This document shows, one piece after another, positions 35,204 through 46,829 of a DNA stretch of 64,000 bases (the first letter of the stretch is position 1; every line of letters begins with the position of its first letter). Position numbers and translations under genes: made by a program. The DNA lies in the NCBI GenBank assembly GCA_033002965.1, contig JAURVB010003281.1, positions 1-64,000 of the forward strand, in the 5' to 3' direction. The DNA comes from Piper betle. Taxonomy: Eukaryota > Streptophyta > Magnoliopsida > Piperales > Piperaceae. The notes below the pieces were generated by a model, which made no database searches, had not been told where the DNA came from, and was given only the letters and a program-made list of their open reading frames with translations.

Positions 35204-35689
35204 TTAGTAATTGTTTAAAGTCCCTTTGAGGGCCCAAGAGGTCCAAAAGTGGTTTCGACCTAACGGACACCAGATTAATAGCTTGCAAACGTTGTATTAG
35301 TGGAGGGTGGAAGTAAACGAGTGAAAGCTTGAGCCGCCGCTTTGATCTGTTAGGATTGTGTGCGTTTGATGATATTCCAGGGAGACGTTGTTTCATTCAA
35401 TGTTAGAGTAAGAACTATACAATGGTTCTGTGGAGGGAGCTTGAGAGGATGATGCTTGTTTCTGGAAGCGCAAATGGGGTAACAGATATGCTTTGCTTGA
35501 ATTGATTGGAATTCTTAGTCCGAGCTTCAATGCATATTTCTGGTTTGTCAAAATCGTATTGTTCTTCGTTCCATTGCTCACACTACCACTACTGTGACAC
35601 TACGGCTGGGAATAATGAGTATATGGCGACCGGTGCTCCTCCCCTCTCCCACAAGGTCCTTCGCTATTTTACTTCTATCTTCGGGGAGC

Positions 35690-36300
35690 GAAACGCAAGC
35701 TCTTCTTTTGTGACCTTGCCAGACTAATGAGAAAGCACTCCCCTGAGGTTGTCTTCATTATGGAAGCTAGGCTTCAATCTGGCTGCTCCCAACTGCTATA
35801 ATCCAAATGGCCTTCCTTTTCATTTTTGTGTGAACCAAGCTTTGGCAGATCTGGCGGCTGGATATTTGGATTTAATCACGATCTGGTATCCTTTTCTCCT
35901 ACTGGCAAAAGCTCTAGAATGATATGGGGAGTCCTTCACCATTGTGAGGATCACATCTCCTCTCCCTTCGTTGTTGCTTATGGGGAGCCCAAGAAAGAGA
36001 ACAAACTTGCTTTCATCCAATCCCTCTTCCATGCTCTTCAGAGCGGGCCTTGCCTCATTTTGGGGGACTTAAAATCACACTCTTTCTCGTATTGTGAAGT
36101 GTTGTGGCTCTTGGGATCACTGATTTCAGCAACGCATTTCCAGAGCCTGGAAACAACTACACCTTATGGACCTCGGTTATCTTGGTCAGCTGTTCACTTG
36201 GGGGAACAAACTGGAAAGAAGGAAATCTATTACTGCAAGGCTTGATCAAAGACTGGATCCATCTTTTTCCGGGTGCTACTGTGATTCACCTGGCGCCTAA
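35690..36300 (+). pseudogene. LINE endonuclease domain, broken
   Basis: Reads LMRKHSPEVVFIMEARL (the Glu of the APE-type metal site), a stop, then GGWIFGFNHDLVSF, CLILGDLK and, in a third frame, LGYLGQLFTWGNK and RLDQRL. In active plant LINEs the GDFN motif carries the catalytic Asp and Asn; here it is GDLK. Stops and shifts rule out function. Confidence 0.75.
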
Positions 36301-37011
36301 TTCTTACGATCACATTCCTATCTTAATCAATGTCAATCCTGTTGGGAAATGGAAAAGAGTAATGTTCAGATTTATAAATTTCTGGCAAAGGAGTACGGTT
36401 TTATGGATATAATTCATAATTCTTGGAATAACTCAGGAAGGGACATTCACCAGAATATCCGGAAAACTCAGGCCCATCTCCAGTTTTGGCAGTCACGGAA
36501 ATTTGGCTAATTGGAATAAGCAATTAATGCTCTTGAAGATGATATTCGAGGACAATACTTAGGACATGCAGTTAGCCAAATTCTTGAGAAGCAACAATTA
36601 TTGGAGGGACTTCTCCTTAAACAGGAAAGCTACTGGAAGCAAAAGAATCACAGTGATAAGCGCTTGTTGGGGGATAGAAATACTCCTTATTTTCAAGCTA
36701 AGTTTAATTCCAAATGAAGGAAAAATAAAATTTTAGGGATTCAAAATGAGAATGGTGATCGGATCGTTGACAATCCAAAAATTGACAAAGCCTTTTCGGA
36801 TGATTGGAAAGGAACTATGACCTCATCTGCCTCTTGGGATATTGCTATCATCAAACGTCTTTTTCCTCCCTCTATTTCTGATGAGATGAATCAACAACTC
36901 ATGGCTCCTCCCTCTGATCTAGAAATTCTAAAGGTTGTAAGGTCTTTAAGTTCATGGAAAGCACGTGGCCTTGATAGCCTTAACGAAGAATTTTTTGAGA
37001 CTACTTAGAGC

Positions 37012-38330
37012 ATATACTTGTGATGTAGAAATTATAATGCGAAGTCTACGTCCTGTATCAAATAATAAAAGTGATAAAAAAATATCATCCCACAAAGAAT
37101 TAGTACTAAAAGTTCTCAATTATCAAAACTAATTTAATTAATTATACTTAAATAAAAATAAATTCAAAGAGTAATTAAATTATGGAGTAAGACTAAACCA
37201 ATTTAATATGCAATATTCAAGTCAAATATTAACTTTAAGACAACAAATTTATGATTTCAATTTCAACTTGTATTCTATATGATTGAAGTTATAACTTCTA
37301 CATATAAATTACACATTTGGATCATTAACTACGAGAATTAATTATTCATGACAAGCTCTTGATTCATCATAAACTTATCACTTGCATCCAATTTTTATAT
37401 TTCTACGAAATTGTGTATGTAAAATGATACTTTAATTTCTACCATTAATAATTATCATATATAAGATCAAATCTCTAGATCTAATAATAGATGGCCAGTC
37501 CAATGATAGTATTAAAAACAAAATAAAATAGACGATTCAAAGACACAATCACATAGATAAAAATTAATAACCTTTATTAATTCATAAATTATGTGTCATT
37601 GAAAATTCTAAAAAAGAATTTATTCCATAAATATTCGACTAAACTCAAAAAATTCATATGTGATATGAAAAACATCATTTAAGTACAAAAAAACTAAATC
37701 AAAATAAAGAAAAACTTGATTTTGGAAAGTGCTTTCTTTTTTTAATCCAACTTCTTTGTCATTCCTTCTCGCCTTTCGTATTGTCACCCAGCCGTCTAGA
37801 GTTTTTTCTAGAGTTTTTGCAAAACCCTAATTAAGTTTTTAAATAATCCACCTAATATTACAAGTAAGACCCACCATAATTTTCTAAAATATTGAAAATG
37901 TTGTTTTCCAATGGCCATCTATCAAGCGCACTGCATTCCAGCACTCGAATGCTTGGGATTCGGCCATAAATTTTTCTTAACGGCAGGGCCAGCACTCGAG
38001 CACTTTGGATCCCAACACTCGAGAGCTAGGGTTTTGGTTAAAACATCAAATTGTACTTTTTTGGCTCAAGTTCATTCCAAATTCATTTTGGATTATCTTC
38101 TAATTATTATACTTTACTAGAACAATATTAATTAACACTTTTTACACTAAAATCACAATGATTTCTCGCTTTATTAATAATAACTAATAAGCTCCTAAAC
38201 TAATAAAATTAAAATAAAAATGAATCAAAATAGGATAAAAACTCAATATAAAGTACAAAAAATTACAAAAAATATCAACTCTTACGTAGAGTTCCCATAC
38301 TCCTCTTTAGTCGGGGGCTTTTTCACTGAA
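37012..38330. mobile_element. AT-rich insertion of about 1.3 kb inside the LINE
   Basis: The LINE reads SWKARGLDSLNEEFFETT up to a stop at 37,006-37,008 and resumes at about 38,333 with CAYVVPITKHIGDQTPMDYR, which normally follows within about 35 residues. Between them is AT-rich DNA without coding sense; it contains a cluster of GCACTCGA motifs at 37,930-38,025. Its class is unknown; I see no clear terminal repeats. Confidence 0.5.
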
Positions 38331-38332
38331 CA

Positions 38333-38940
38333 AAAGTTGGGTCATTTAATTGCGCTTATGTGGTTCCTATTACTAAACATATTGGAGATCAAACACCCAT
38401 GGACTATAGGCCAATTGGACTCTGCAATGAAACTTATAAGATCATTGCAAACTTAATGCCTATTCAAAGCTATTCTTTCCAATGTAATTAGTCACTAGCA
38501 ACATGCTTTTATTGAGGGACGCCAAATAATTGACAATGTTGTCGTTGTCATGGAGTGCTTTAAAGCTATTCGATCAAACAAGAAGAGAAACCACAATTGT
38601 GCAGTCAAGCTTGATCTTTCTAAAGCTTATGACCGTGTAGACTGGGTATTACTGATCGACATTCTTTCTTCTCTCGGCTACTCTCAAGAGTGCTGCAACC
38701 TCATTCTTGAATGCATCTCCACCACCTATGCAGAATTCAAACCTTCCCGTGGTCTAAGACAAGGTGACCCCCTCTCACCCTATCTCTTTATTCCCGTTAC
38801 TGAGCTGCTTTCTAGGATATTGGAGGGAGGGACATTCAAAGGGAAACTTCAATGATATCAAGATTGTAAAAATGGCTCCAGTCATCTCCCATTTACCATT
38901 TGCAGATGATGTCTTATTATTCTCAACCATGAATCTCGCG
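38333..38940 (+). pseudogene. LINE reverse transcriptase domain, broken
   Basis: Recognisable: MDYRPIGLCNETYKIIAN, HAFIEGRQIIDNVV, AVKLDLSKAYDRVDW, SRGLRQGDPLSPYLF and LPFADDVLLFS (the catalytic YADD box as FADD). Directly after FADD the frame jumps to LALLTELARRLIAEP, which in plant L1 elements lies roughly 250 residues further on. The thumb region is therefore deleted. Confidence 0.85.
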
Positions 38941-39439
38941 CTCCTCACTGAACTGGCCCGGAGACTTATTGCTGAGCCCAAGGCTCTCATCTCCCAAATT
39001 CTTCAGGCTAAATATGGGTATTCTTCTAATTGGTGGATTTCCGCTCCCACTCGTTCTTCCACAATGCTTAAGAAGGGCATCCTTTCTGGTGTTAAGCATC
39101 TTCAAGATAATTGTATTTGGCGCCTTCGTGATGGAGTTCGTATTGCCATGGGACTTGATCCCTGGGTACCTCTTGCTTCCAACTTTATTCCACGAATCAA
39201 CCCAAGGTATCAGACTCTTATTTCACTTCCTATTTCTTCCTTAGTACACAAGAACAGACCAGCTTGGAATGGATGCAACTAGATCTTCCACCCTGACGAT
39301 GCCACTGCCATTCTCTGAATGCGTCCTCCTACTCCTTCTACAAGGCATTGCTTGCAATGGCTCCATTATCCTTCTGGGAATTTTCTATGAAGGGTGCTTA
39401 TTGAGACATTGCTGGCCTTACTCTGGCTCCCCCCTCTTC

Positions 39440-40860
39440 AACCTGGACTAGATGGTGGCGTTTGAATCTCCCTCCCAGACGCCTTTGCTTTGGATGGCTT
39501 CTGGGCAAAAACCTCTTGCCCACAAGAGACAACCTATTCAGGAGGAAAATTGTGGACTCCAATTCTTGCCCATTTTGCTCTCTACATGATGAAACAGTGA
39601 CCCACCTCTTTAAGGACTGTTTCTTTTCAAGAGCGAGTGATCGCCTTCTATGGAGCAGTGGTCTCGATATTATTACTTTTCTATTGGATATGGAATCCCA
39701 TAACAAGTTCACACGTGGTCTTACAATGGCTATTGATGGCTGAAGAAATTTGGCATGAGAGAAACAATCTCATCTTTAATGGGGTTTCCCCATCTGTAAA
39801 CACCCTCACCTGGAAATTAAAGAGACTTCAGCTGTTTATATCACTTGTCTTCGTCTTCTTATGCAGCCACCCTCTTGTGCAGTTTGCTCTATTAACACTG
39901 CTATATCCTGATTCTCAAGCCATCACTTTTCTCGCTATAAAATCATATTCCTTATATAAAATATCGAACTTTGAATCGAGCCGAGTTGTGCAACAACTCA
40001 AGTCCAACTCATTTAATAAAAAGTTAAGCTTCAAGATGAGCTTTTTTGAGTCTGAGTATTAAGTAGGGATGTAAACGAGTCGAGTTGAGCCGAGCATGGA
40101 TGTTTTTGAATTCGACGTGATTTTTGACAAACATGTTTGAGTTTGTTTGAGTGCTTGACGAGCTTTGATCTATTATAGGTCGAGCCCAGCTCGTCTAAAA
40201 TTTATGGTGTTTGGGCTTGGCTCGTGTTCAGCTCGCTATGTTTTCGAGCCGAGTTAATATTTGTGCTTTGACTCGTGCTTGACTTATATAGGGCCAAAAT
40301 TTTCTTTCTAATACTATATAAGTTCAATATGACCTCAATAGTATTTACGAACCGATTATTTTTTCAAGTTTAAATACATTGAGCTCGAGTTGCGAGCTAA
40401 ATTGAGCCGAACACTCCTTAGCTCATGCTCTATTCGTTAATGCTGGTTTTGATCCATCATCCCATCGCTGTTACTGGGCAGCTAGTTCTTGGGAAAAAAA
40501 TGAATTACCCAATTTAGTTTTTGCGGGAAGATGGACAGCAATGAACCTGCAACATGCCGAATTACTTGGTCTATGCATTCTTCCGCAACACCTCACTACC
40601 ACGCCCTCTTCTCAAATCGTCGTTTTAATGGACAGCATACCTATTGTGCTCTCTTTTTCTGCCGGAGACGATATGTGCATGGGCTCATGTCTCCACTCTT
40701 TTCCTGATTTTGTTAAAGACTTGGTTTTTAAATTGTCTGTTGTAATTATGTGGATCCCTGGATGACAAAACTTTTTAGCTCATACCTTTGCCAAACTAGC
40801 TGAAAGGCAAGGTACTCCTTTAGTAACTTTTGTTCCATTGTCTATACATATCTTTCTCAC
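39440..40860 (+). pseudogene. LINE zinc-finger and RNase H-like region, broken
   Basis: 39,440-39,660 reads WWRLNLPPRRLCFGWLL and CPFCSLHDETVTHLFKDC, the reverse-transcriptase-associated zinc finger. After a miniature element the RNase H-like domain reads WAASSWEKNE, HAELLGLCI, IVVLMDSIPIV and VIMWIPG, then a stop where a Gly-His or Gly-Arg continues in relatives, then LAHTFAKLAERQ. Confidence 0.75.
39955..40435. mobile_element. hAT-type miniature element in the LINE 3' part
   Basis: Contains AGGGATGTAAACGAGTCGAG at 40,065 and many GAGCCGAG/CTCGTG/GAGCTCG motifs to about 40,430. This AGGGATGTAAACGAG start with GAGC-rich subterminal repeats is a common plant miniature hAT pattern. LINE coding resumes to the right. 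The left boundary and target duplication are uncertain. Confidence 0.5.
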
Positions 40861-40919
40861 ATTTCAAAAAAACAAAAGGGCTATTTCTTCTTTTTTTGTA
40901 AGTATAGTTTTCAGCTTAA

Positions 40920-41277
40920 ACTGATACTCAACAACTCTTATTAGTTGATTTCGGTTCTGTAAATTTTAACTTAAAAGTGAATGATTTTTAATTATTTACC
41001 ACTTTTAACCAAATGAATTCTGTGAATTTCCCAATTTTGCATATTACTTTACCCGCCACCAAACATTAATTATCATCTAGCAGGATAGGTGTGATCACCT
41101 TAAAGTTCACAAACCATATTATTGTGACAAGGAAGAAAAAGAACACAATATTGTGCATAAAGAGGTTCATTTAAAAGCACATTAGTGTGCGTAATAACAA
41201 CGTAAAACTAAAACGAAGTTCACAATTTCATTTGGAACAAATTTCTTCTCTGCTAAAGGCATGCAACAATCATTCAT
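40920..41277. repeat. FPGS 3'-flank repeat next to copy C
   Basis: Matches the end of the 26.4-28.15 kb spacer and 50.7-50.89 kb (shared: TTAAAGTTCACAAACCATA, CAATATTGTGCATAAA, ACATTAGTGTG). No gene. Confidence 0.75.
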
Positions 41278-42567
41278 TTATTTTTTTATTATTTTCAACA
41301 TGTCCCCAACAAGATACAGAGAACCAGTCACCAGTACCTGCCACCAACAGCAAATTGAAGGTATATTCAAATATCTAGAGAACAAATAGTCGAGGCTGTT
41401 CTTAATTTCTTATTGTGTTTAGATGATGAATTTGTTTTATGTAACAAGAGGTAGCTGCTATTTGCTACATATATACCTGAAAGCCGGTTGATTGGTTCTT
41501 GTTTGCAGTGTCTCTAAGCCACTTAAGAGCAAGAAGCAATGACTGGAAAACAGTAATAAAAAGTGAAATTTATGATGAAATATATTAGTGGAATGGTGGA
41601 CCATTATGATGATTTAACAACATTATTTTTACTTAATATTTTAGACACTCTAATTATTTTCGGTTAGGTTTGGATAGTACTTGAATGAAAATAAAAAAAC
41701 CAATTGAAACCATTTTACAAATATTTTTATACCAAAGTCTTTTCTTGTTAAAAAAATTATACAAAAAAATAGGGCGGTCTATTAAAAAAACTGGACTAAA
41801 TCCGGCCAAGGCTTCAAAAGCCAAAAAAATAGTTCTTTATTCAACTACATTACCAGTAAAAATAAAAATAAGACTGTACCCATCCAAGCGAAATCTTTCA
41901 CAGTAATCAAGAAATCGACCGGTGAAAAGGCGAGTGCGAAAGCCACAATTACACAGGATTGATTCGGTAAAGGTGCATGTCGAACCCTGCAAGCATTACA
42001 CTACCGCCAACATCAACATTAGCCAGGTCATATTAACAAACATTTACAGTACTCATGATCATCAGAAAGTTTCTAGGAAATTAGAAAACTATACCTTGCC
42101 CTTGGTGCCACCAACATGGATGATCTTCAATTCAGAAATGGGTCCGTCCAGCTCCAGAATCTACCAACACATATATTGTAAATACAGATTACGTACTCAA
42201 AGCATAAACAAACCCAAAGACATGAAACAATGAATCACCATACCTTCAAATACTCGCACATAGCATCGAATCCATCTCCGTTGTTAGACTCATCTGCGCG
42301 AACGCGTCTCTTTTCCAACGTCGAGAGCGCCTCGAGACTCGCACATTGGCCGATGGAGAGCAATCAACACCGTTTCCTGCCGATGTCATCAACATTCCGA
42401 TTAGAACTAGACATTGCAACAAACAGGTTACTATGTACGTACGAACTACTCATGCCATGCATGCAAAAGACCGGTACTGGTATATGAACCGTGTACATGC
42501 AAAAACATGTACAAGCTCGATCATCAACGGAGGTGGGTGAGAAATGGGAGATACTTGATCCGGGGAT
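41278..42567 (-). pseudogene. FPGS copy C: 5' and 3' ends joined, middle deleted
   Basis: Present: exon-2 equivalent 42244-42376, 42095-42160 (IIHVGGTKGK), 41880-41986 (GSTCTFTESIL), then a jump to a partial penultimate exon (41,478-41,553) and the last exon 41278-41337 ([12 protein letters not shown], stop at 41278-41280). About ten exons are absent. The start codon is ATC instead of ATG (42565-42567; compare copy G) and its donor has lost the GT. The exon-2 equivalent is one base short relative to G, shifting the frame. HVAG is HVGG and FTSPHLID has become FTGRFLDY. The 5' exons match copy G, the 3' exons match B/E. Confidence 0.85.
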
Positions 42568-42822
42568 GTCGACACCGGCGAGCAAGGTGAGCTTTTCGAA
42601 CCTCCAAGGAGCAGGGTGGAGGGTGCGGACATTGGACTTGTGTGTAAGCAAGTATTATATATTAGGAGGTAGATGCGTTGGTGGGCGTGCCGATATGATC
42701 ACGCCCATGTGCTATGATTTTTTATACTGGATTTCGCATGTGTTCATTGTACACGTGAGAGTACTGTTCAACATACATAATGCAACTAACACTAAACCCT
42801 TGCATAGTTTTACAAAAGATAC

Positions 42823-44830
42823 TTTTGTCTCCATGCAGTCTTTTCCCATGCTTGTTGGATTGTTCTTTGCCAAGATGAAGTCATCGTGTGGGTCATTCGC
42901 TGGCAAAGAGTGGCTTCCAATTCTGTTGAACAAGGGAACAGATGGTGCAAAGATAGCCTTGTGGAGAAAAATTCCTACAAAACACAATATATCCGAGGAA
43001 GAACCCAAATCCCACTTCAAAGTTTATTCAATGAAAGATAGCAGACATGCGATATGTACCACCGTTTGAACAAGTTTCCACAAGTGGAAACGAAAGCTGC
43101 ATGGGATCTCGCTCTATCGAACAGTTGAACAGGAGTATCTGTTTGTTCATATCCTAGATATTAGGATATATTTTAAAGACAATAAATGTGAGGAAATTGC
43201 AACAACTAGAATTTATCTGAATAAAATCTTTTTCATTGGGTAGTTCAATGTTGAGTCCATCTGAAAATTTTGGCTGTAAATGTTTCCTTTCCTCATCATC
43301 GTGAAGATGTTAACTAGAAAATATATACTGCCAATGATACTTTTTGACTGCACGAAAAAACCATTTTGCGCACACTTCCATGCTATATTGGGTGTGCTCC
43401 ATCCAAAAACAAAACTATTCCTCCAACATCATTGTTACTTTCCATACTAATGCATGGATCCTCGACAATCTGTGCACGTCCTTGCAACTTCACACTTGCA
43501 AGCCCTCTGCAAAACTCCACTGTCAAAGAACATATTACTTCTTTGCCATTTCTTTAGGAAGGACTGTACGCATTTATAGAGAAACTCACCACCAGTTTAT
43601 CATAAAAAGATGGACTCCACTAAAGATTGGTCTAAGGTGCCTCTAACGACCTGTTCTAGTTGTACATCTTCAAAGTGTTCTACCTCCATTCAGATATTGG
43701 TGGTCTCCATCATGTCCAAGGGTCAAACCATTCAAGAAGGAAGCATCCAAAGGCTGGGAAACTTGCAAAGTACATGAATGAATGCAGAAAAAGAAAGAAA
43801 AATTTTTAGAAACGCCTGCTACATACGCCCATAGAGACGATCAGGCATGTTTAGTGCATTCCATGTCTGTTCTTCATTAATGGTCAGGCATGATGGCATC
43901 TCTATGGGCGTGTGCAAGTCCTGCTCAAAAAGAAAATGTCTAGTGCATTCAAATGAGTTGTATCCCACCCTTATGCGTTACTATTATTACATAGATGCAT
44001 ACGAAGACAAAAAGTTAATAAAAAATCTGACTCACACTCAACTGAGAAGCCTTGTCCTTAAGAACAGACGTAGCTTCATCTGGTTGGGCAACTGTAAAAG
44101 CTGGAACTCCGTGCTGAAAAGATGAAATATAAGAAGTGGAAAAAGTAGTTTCTCTAATTGGTCAATGGATAGTTGTCATTATGGTTAAAAAACCCCTCAA
44201 ATTCCATAAAAATCCACATGCAAGAAATTCCACAGGCAAAGAATGATTGATACTGTTAATTTATGTGTTTCATGTTTAATTTCTTCCCCTCATTTTTTCA
44301 AGAAAATCTTTTGATATACAACTCCAACAATTCTTGTGCATTGCCAGTCTCAAGCTTGGATGGAGGGTCAAAATTAAAAAGGGTATTGGACCATCAAAAT
44401 TTTGTCATTTACATGGATCGTCCCAATAAGATATTGGGAACATGGATCTCATGTTCCAAAGATATGTGTACAAATGATCAAGTGTTTACCGTAGGATGCA
44501 CTTTCTTAGCTTGTCCGTTATCTTATCGAACAAATAATGCACAAGTATTAATGGAGTTTCAAACAAACAAAACTAATAAACGAACAAAACCAATCACATT
44601 CCCCTTGGTGCCCGCAAAATGGATACCCTTCAACTTAGAAAGTGTCAAAGACATCTCAAACACAAATTATTGCATAATCTTTTTAAAAAAATAAAATAAA
44701 ATATATGCATCCAGAGACAAATATGTAAATCACAAGCTCATGAAACTAACGAATTATTCAAACATGAAGTGAAATCTGTCACAGATATTCCCTCTAGCCA
44801 AACATGAAGTGAAATCTGTCACAGATATTC
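42823..44830 (-). pseudogene. FPGS copy D: degenerate relative of copy A
   Basis: Recognisable pieces: 44,597-44,650 (part of the HVAGTKGK exon), 44036-44113 ([15 protein letters not shown]), 43,645-43,775 (partial), 43,219-43,533, 43060-43138 (LVETCSNGG) and 42823-42974 ([13 protein letters not shown]). Lesions: an in-frame TAA at 43310-43312, a deletion in the LDGAHSPES motif (near 43,390-43,405), a one-base shift in the 42823-42974 exon (DDFILAKN where DLSWQRT is expected), and loss of the last two exons and most 5' exons. Residues shared with A rather than B/E (LFN.xGSHSLPAN, TVxQPxEA, DKASQLS) mark it as the partner of A. Confidence 0.85.
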
Positions 44831-44839
44831 CCTCTCATG

Positions 44840-45176
44840 AAAAAACGTTCAATTATATGGGAAGTCGTAAGGACATGAAGATAATCCAAGAGGTACGAGG
44901 AATTTGATGAGAATTTATGGAATACGAGAAGAGGCTTATTGGTAAAGATTCTAATATTCAAGAAATAGTGTTTGGAGTGGACTCTTCATTTCCAGGAAGT
45001 GTTCCATATCTCTAGTTTATAAATATGTGAATAAACATATGTATTGTGTGTGCTTTCACTTTCAGGAGTTCCATGGAGTGTTCTCTAGTATATAAATATG
45101 TGAATAGACATGTATTGTGTGTGTTTTCCCTTTCAGGAAGTTCCATGGAGTGTTCTCCTTTAGATGAGACACGTGT
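44840..45176. repeat. About 70-bp imperfect tandem repeat
   Basis: The block TTTCAGGA(A)GTTCCATGGAGTG, then TATAAATATGTGAATA, then TGTATTGTGTGTG recurs two and a half times between about 44,995 and 45,160. Left of it is unassigned DNA. It adjoins the 21-bp minisatellite. Confidence 0.7.
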
Positions 45177-45390
45177 GGTGATAGGGTCACCATTGGTGGT
45201 GATAGGGTCACCATTGGTGGTGATAGGGTCACCATTGGTGGTGATAGGGTCACCATTGGTGGTGATAGGGTCACCATTGGTGGTGATAGGGTCACCATTG
45301 GTGGTGATAGGGTCACCATTGGTGGTGATAGGGTCACCATTGGTGGTGATAGGGTCACCATTGGTGGTGATAGGGTCACCATTGGTAGTG
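45177..45390. repeat. 21-bp minisatellite, about 10 near-perfect copies
   Basis: Unit GTGATAGGGTCACCATTGGTG repeated with virtually no differences. Since 21 is a multiple of three and the unit has no stops in several frames, it opens long frames on both strands (VIGSPLV and TLSPPMV repeats); these are not genes. The near-identity points to recent expansion. Confidence 0.95.
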
Positions 45391-45560
45391 CATGTGAGAG
45401 AAGAAAAAGAAATTGTTTGTTGAGAGAAGAAAATATGACTTCAGTCACCATTGGTGGTGCATGTGAGAGAAGAAAAAGAAATTGTTTGTTGAGAGAAGAA
45501 GATATGACTTCGGTTACCATTGGTGGTGCATGTGAGAAGAAAAAGAAATTTTTCGTTGAG
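45391..45560. repeat. About 66-bp tandem repeat, three copies
   Basis: The unit GTGAGAGAAGAAAAAGAAAT followed by TTGAGAGAAGA, ATATGACTTC and CACCATTGGTGGTGCAT repeats three times with small differences, joining the minisatellite to the 555-bp duplication. Confidence 0.85.
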
Positions 45561-46648
45561 AGAAGAAGATATGACTTCGGGTTCTTTGACAAGATCAACA
45601 GTGGTTAATTCTTTTCTTACCTTTTAGAGTTTTCTACTTTTATTTGGGTGGAGTTTTTCACACTGGGTAAAATTTTCTAAATGTTTTGGGTGGAATTTTT
45701 ACATATATTGGGGAGTGGTTTCACTCATAAAAGGGAGAGTTTGGAGAAGTTTTTCATCATCTTGAGTTGAAGTTGGGTTGTAATCCAGAGTTGGGGTTGT
45801 AATCCAGGGTGTGAGGTTGATCCATTTTTCTTTTGAGGTGTATATTATTTTCTTAATTTCACAATAGTTGTATTTTTCAGATCTTGTTATTGAGCTGATT
45901 TGGGTTAGAGAGTTCTCAAATTTTATTTGATAGTTGATTGTAAGAGATTTTTTTATCGAAATTGATAAATAGGTTGGTTTTCTTTTCTCTAAATTAGAGG
46001 GAAGTTTCCATCCATTTTTTTTGTATCTCCTATTTCATATTTTATATTTGTTCTTATTTCATTTTGAGGGAAAATATTTTTTGGGTGCATTTGAGAAGAA
46101 AAAGAAATTGTTCGTTGAGAGAAGAAGATATGACTTCAGGTTCTTTGACAAGATCAACAGTGGTTAATTCCTTTCTTACCTTTTAGAGTTTTCTACTTTT
46201 ATTTGGGTGGAGTTTTTCACACTGGGTAAAATTTTCTAAATGTTTTGGGTGGAATTTTTACATATATTGGGGAGTGGTTTCACTCATAAAAGGGAGAGTT
46301 TGGAGAAGTTTTTCATCATCTTGAGTTGAAGTTGGGTTGTAATCCAGAGTTGGGGTTGTAATCCAGGGTGTGAGGTTGATCCATTTTTCTTTTGAGGTGT
46401 ATATTATTTTCTTAATTTCACAATAGTTGTATTTTTCAGATCTTGTTATTGAGCTGATTTGGGTTAGAGAGTTCTCAAATTTTATTTGATAGTTGATTAT
46501 AAGAGATTTTTTTTATCGAAAATGATTGAGTAGGTTGGTTTTATTTTCTCTAAATTAGAGAGAAGTTTCCATCCATTTTTTTTGTATCTCCTATTTCATA
46601 TTTTATATTTGTTCTTATTTCATTTTGAGGGAAAATATTTTTTGGGTT
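45533..46648. repeat. About 555-bp tandem duplication
   Basis: 45,533-46,085 and 46,091-46,648 are nearly identical: both run from GAGAAGAAAAAGAAATT through TTGACAAGATCAACAGTGG, GGGGAGTGGTTTCACTC, two GTAATCCAG motifs and TTTTGAGGGAAAATATTTTT. The sequence is TG-rich and non-coding and looks like retroelement LTR DNA, but I find no primer site or coding part to prove it. Confidence 0.9.
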
Positions 46649-46829
46649 GTTTCTGCTAGAGTGTCTATTTCCTGCTCGAATCCATACCCCTTGTGCCAAA
46701 TGCTCAAAGACGAGAACGAGTTCAGCACATACTCAATAGGCCATAACAAATCCATATAAAGCGATCCAACAATTTTCTTTCTTTTCTTTTTTAAAAAAAG
46801 ATTGAACATTACAACAATGAGGTGGAGGT

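Larger units (their letters stand above)
35640..40870 (+). mobile_element. Degenerate L1-type LINE with nested insertions
   Basis: Plus-strand remnants appear in the order of a plant L1 ORF2: endonuclease (about 35,690-36,300), linker (36,400-37,010), reverse transcriptase (38,333-38,930), zinc finger (39,440-39,660) and RNase H-like domain (40,440-40,860), then an A-rich tail at about 40,866-40,880. Many stops and frameshifts. It is interrupted at 37,012-38,330 by AT-rich DNA and near 39,955-40,435 by a miniature element. It separates FPGS copies B and C. Confidence 0.85.

Noticed and set aside
45046..45598. Repeat proteins with VIGSPLV or TLSPPMV units
   Set aside because: Generated by the 21-bp minisatellite, whose length is a multiple of three; open on both strands, no start context or homology.
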